Shown: piece by piece, positions 63,207 to 64,000 of the stretch
How positions within the stretch are numbered: position 1 is the first letter of the stretch
How the letters are laid out: the number at the start of each line of letters is the position of its first letter
NCBI GenBank assembly: GCA_032622095.1
Contig: CP136065.1
Span: 216,856,151 to 216,920,150, forward strand
From: Siphonodentalium dalli
Lineage: Eukaryota > Mollusca > Scaphopoda > Gadilida > Siphonodentaliidae
Length of the DNA: 64,000 bases
Direction of reading: 5' to 3'
Position numbers and translations under genes: made by a program
The notes under the pieces: generated by a model
The model's database searches: none
Told to the model about the DNA's origin: nothing
The model's input: only the letters and a program-made list of their open reading frames with translations

Positions 63207-64000
63207 TTGTTTGCAATTAAGAAACGTCATGATGTATGCCATATAAGGTATGCTTTATGTTATGCCTTATGTTGCGCTTAAAATAGATTATCTCCCGTAA
63301 CGGATGCATCACAGTCGTTAGACCCCGAAGCCACGACAAATAGTTTTCATGGCTGGCTCAACCGATTTTCGTGGCTGGTTAGCTAGCTAAGCCGGCTCAG
63401 TCACGACGTTCGTGGCTGACGAAATATGGCGGCTCAGCCGGCTGAGATGTTATCATTCAGCGTATTTCCGTTTCCGAAATGTTCCTAATCCCCTGTTATC
63501 GGTTATAGATGCCGTTTTTTAGCGTTTGTGGTGAACCCGTAGAATTCCAGACCACACGTAATCTTTTGATGTTGGGCTTTTCCATTACGGCGAAATTCAT
63601 GAAGGACTGGCATGGATATACTATGTAGTTTCCCATCTAATCGGTATAAGTAGTTACATTGGGACTTCTGTCGACTTCAGACTGCTATCATCACTGCCAG
63701 CTTGCGATATATGCATGCATCATTGAATGATGAACCGGATAGTAATGATACATGTATATACTATTTCAAACTATTTTCTATTCTTATGTGTATATATTGA
63801 CAAATGCCAGTGATGTCTGAGACTGGGTGTTGTCGATATAAACAATTTATATTTAACCCTTTCAATACCGAATGGATGCGCCCATTCAGTTATATGCACA
63901 TGGCTCAGCCATTTTACAATTCCGGCGGCGGAGATTTTTAAATGTGGCTGGCGTTAGAAATAATATGGCTGGCGGCGGCTTGTGGCCAATATGGCTGGCG
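63207..64000. other. TERF2IP intron 12, unassigned
   Basis: Contains repeated GTGGCTGG / ATGGCTGGCG motifs at 63330-63440 and 63945-64000, probably the subterminal repeats of an element continuing past the window. CACAGTCGTTAGAC at 63311 echoes 8638-8651 beside the 5S-like segment. Confidence 0.4.

Overview
This is nuclear DNA from an animal: AT-rich, intron-rich and densely filled with non-autonomous transposons. The many (CCGT)n arrays followed by 120-160 bp monomers resemble the 'pearl'/Helentron-derived elements known from bivalves. A marine lophotrochozoan, most likely a mollusc, is my best guess; that placement is an inference.

Three host genes can be supported, all on the + strand. 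(1) TIMM8, a small mitochondrial intermembrane-space chaperone, is one coding exon at 5007-5288. (2) MRPS18C, mitochondrial ribosomal protein bS18m, has five coding exons between 10319 and 26374 and is complete (205 residues). (3) TERF2IP (RAP1), the telomere/shelterin protein, has twelve coding exons from 34108 to 62831 and runs off the right edge; at least 879 residues are encoded here against about 400 in human. BRCT and Myb domains are visible; the C-terminal RCT domain would lie beyond the window. Every splice junction I assigned keeps the reading phase. Intron 1 of TERF2IP uses a GC donor.

The rest is mostly mobile DNA. Two 5'-truncated, frameshifted Jockey/CR1-type LINEs lie on the - strand (about 5540-8365 and 34905-35865). 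A nearly intact hAT transposon (13861-16544, 8-bp target duplication, perfect 17-bp terminal repeats, one frameshift) sits inside another hAT element (13465-17251). I name the small families here for reference: P1-P4 are piggyBac-like MITEs with TTAA targets and CCCTTT ends; M1 is a mariner-like palindrome with TA targets; H1 is an hAT-like hairpin family; T1 is a TTAA-flanked family with AGGTACTC ends; A-G are pearl-like tandem-monomer elements. Many are nested, which gives a relative insertion order.

The most notable interactions between transposons and genes are in TERF2IP: a partial tandem copy of the first Myb exon with its own splice acceptor; exon 3 bracketed by inverted P1 elements; a 1.8-kb hAT-like element carrying a 1.5-kb palindrome that ends 16 bp before exon 10; and a 5' splice site after exon 12 repeated four times at exact 31-bp spacing.
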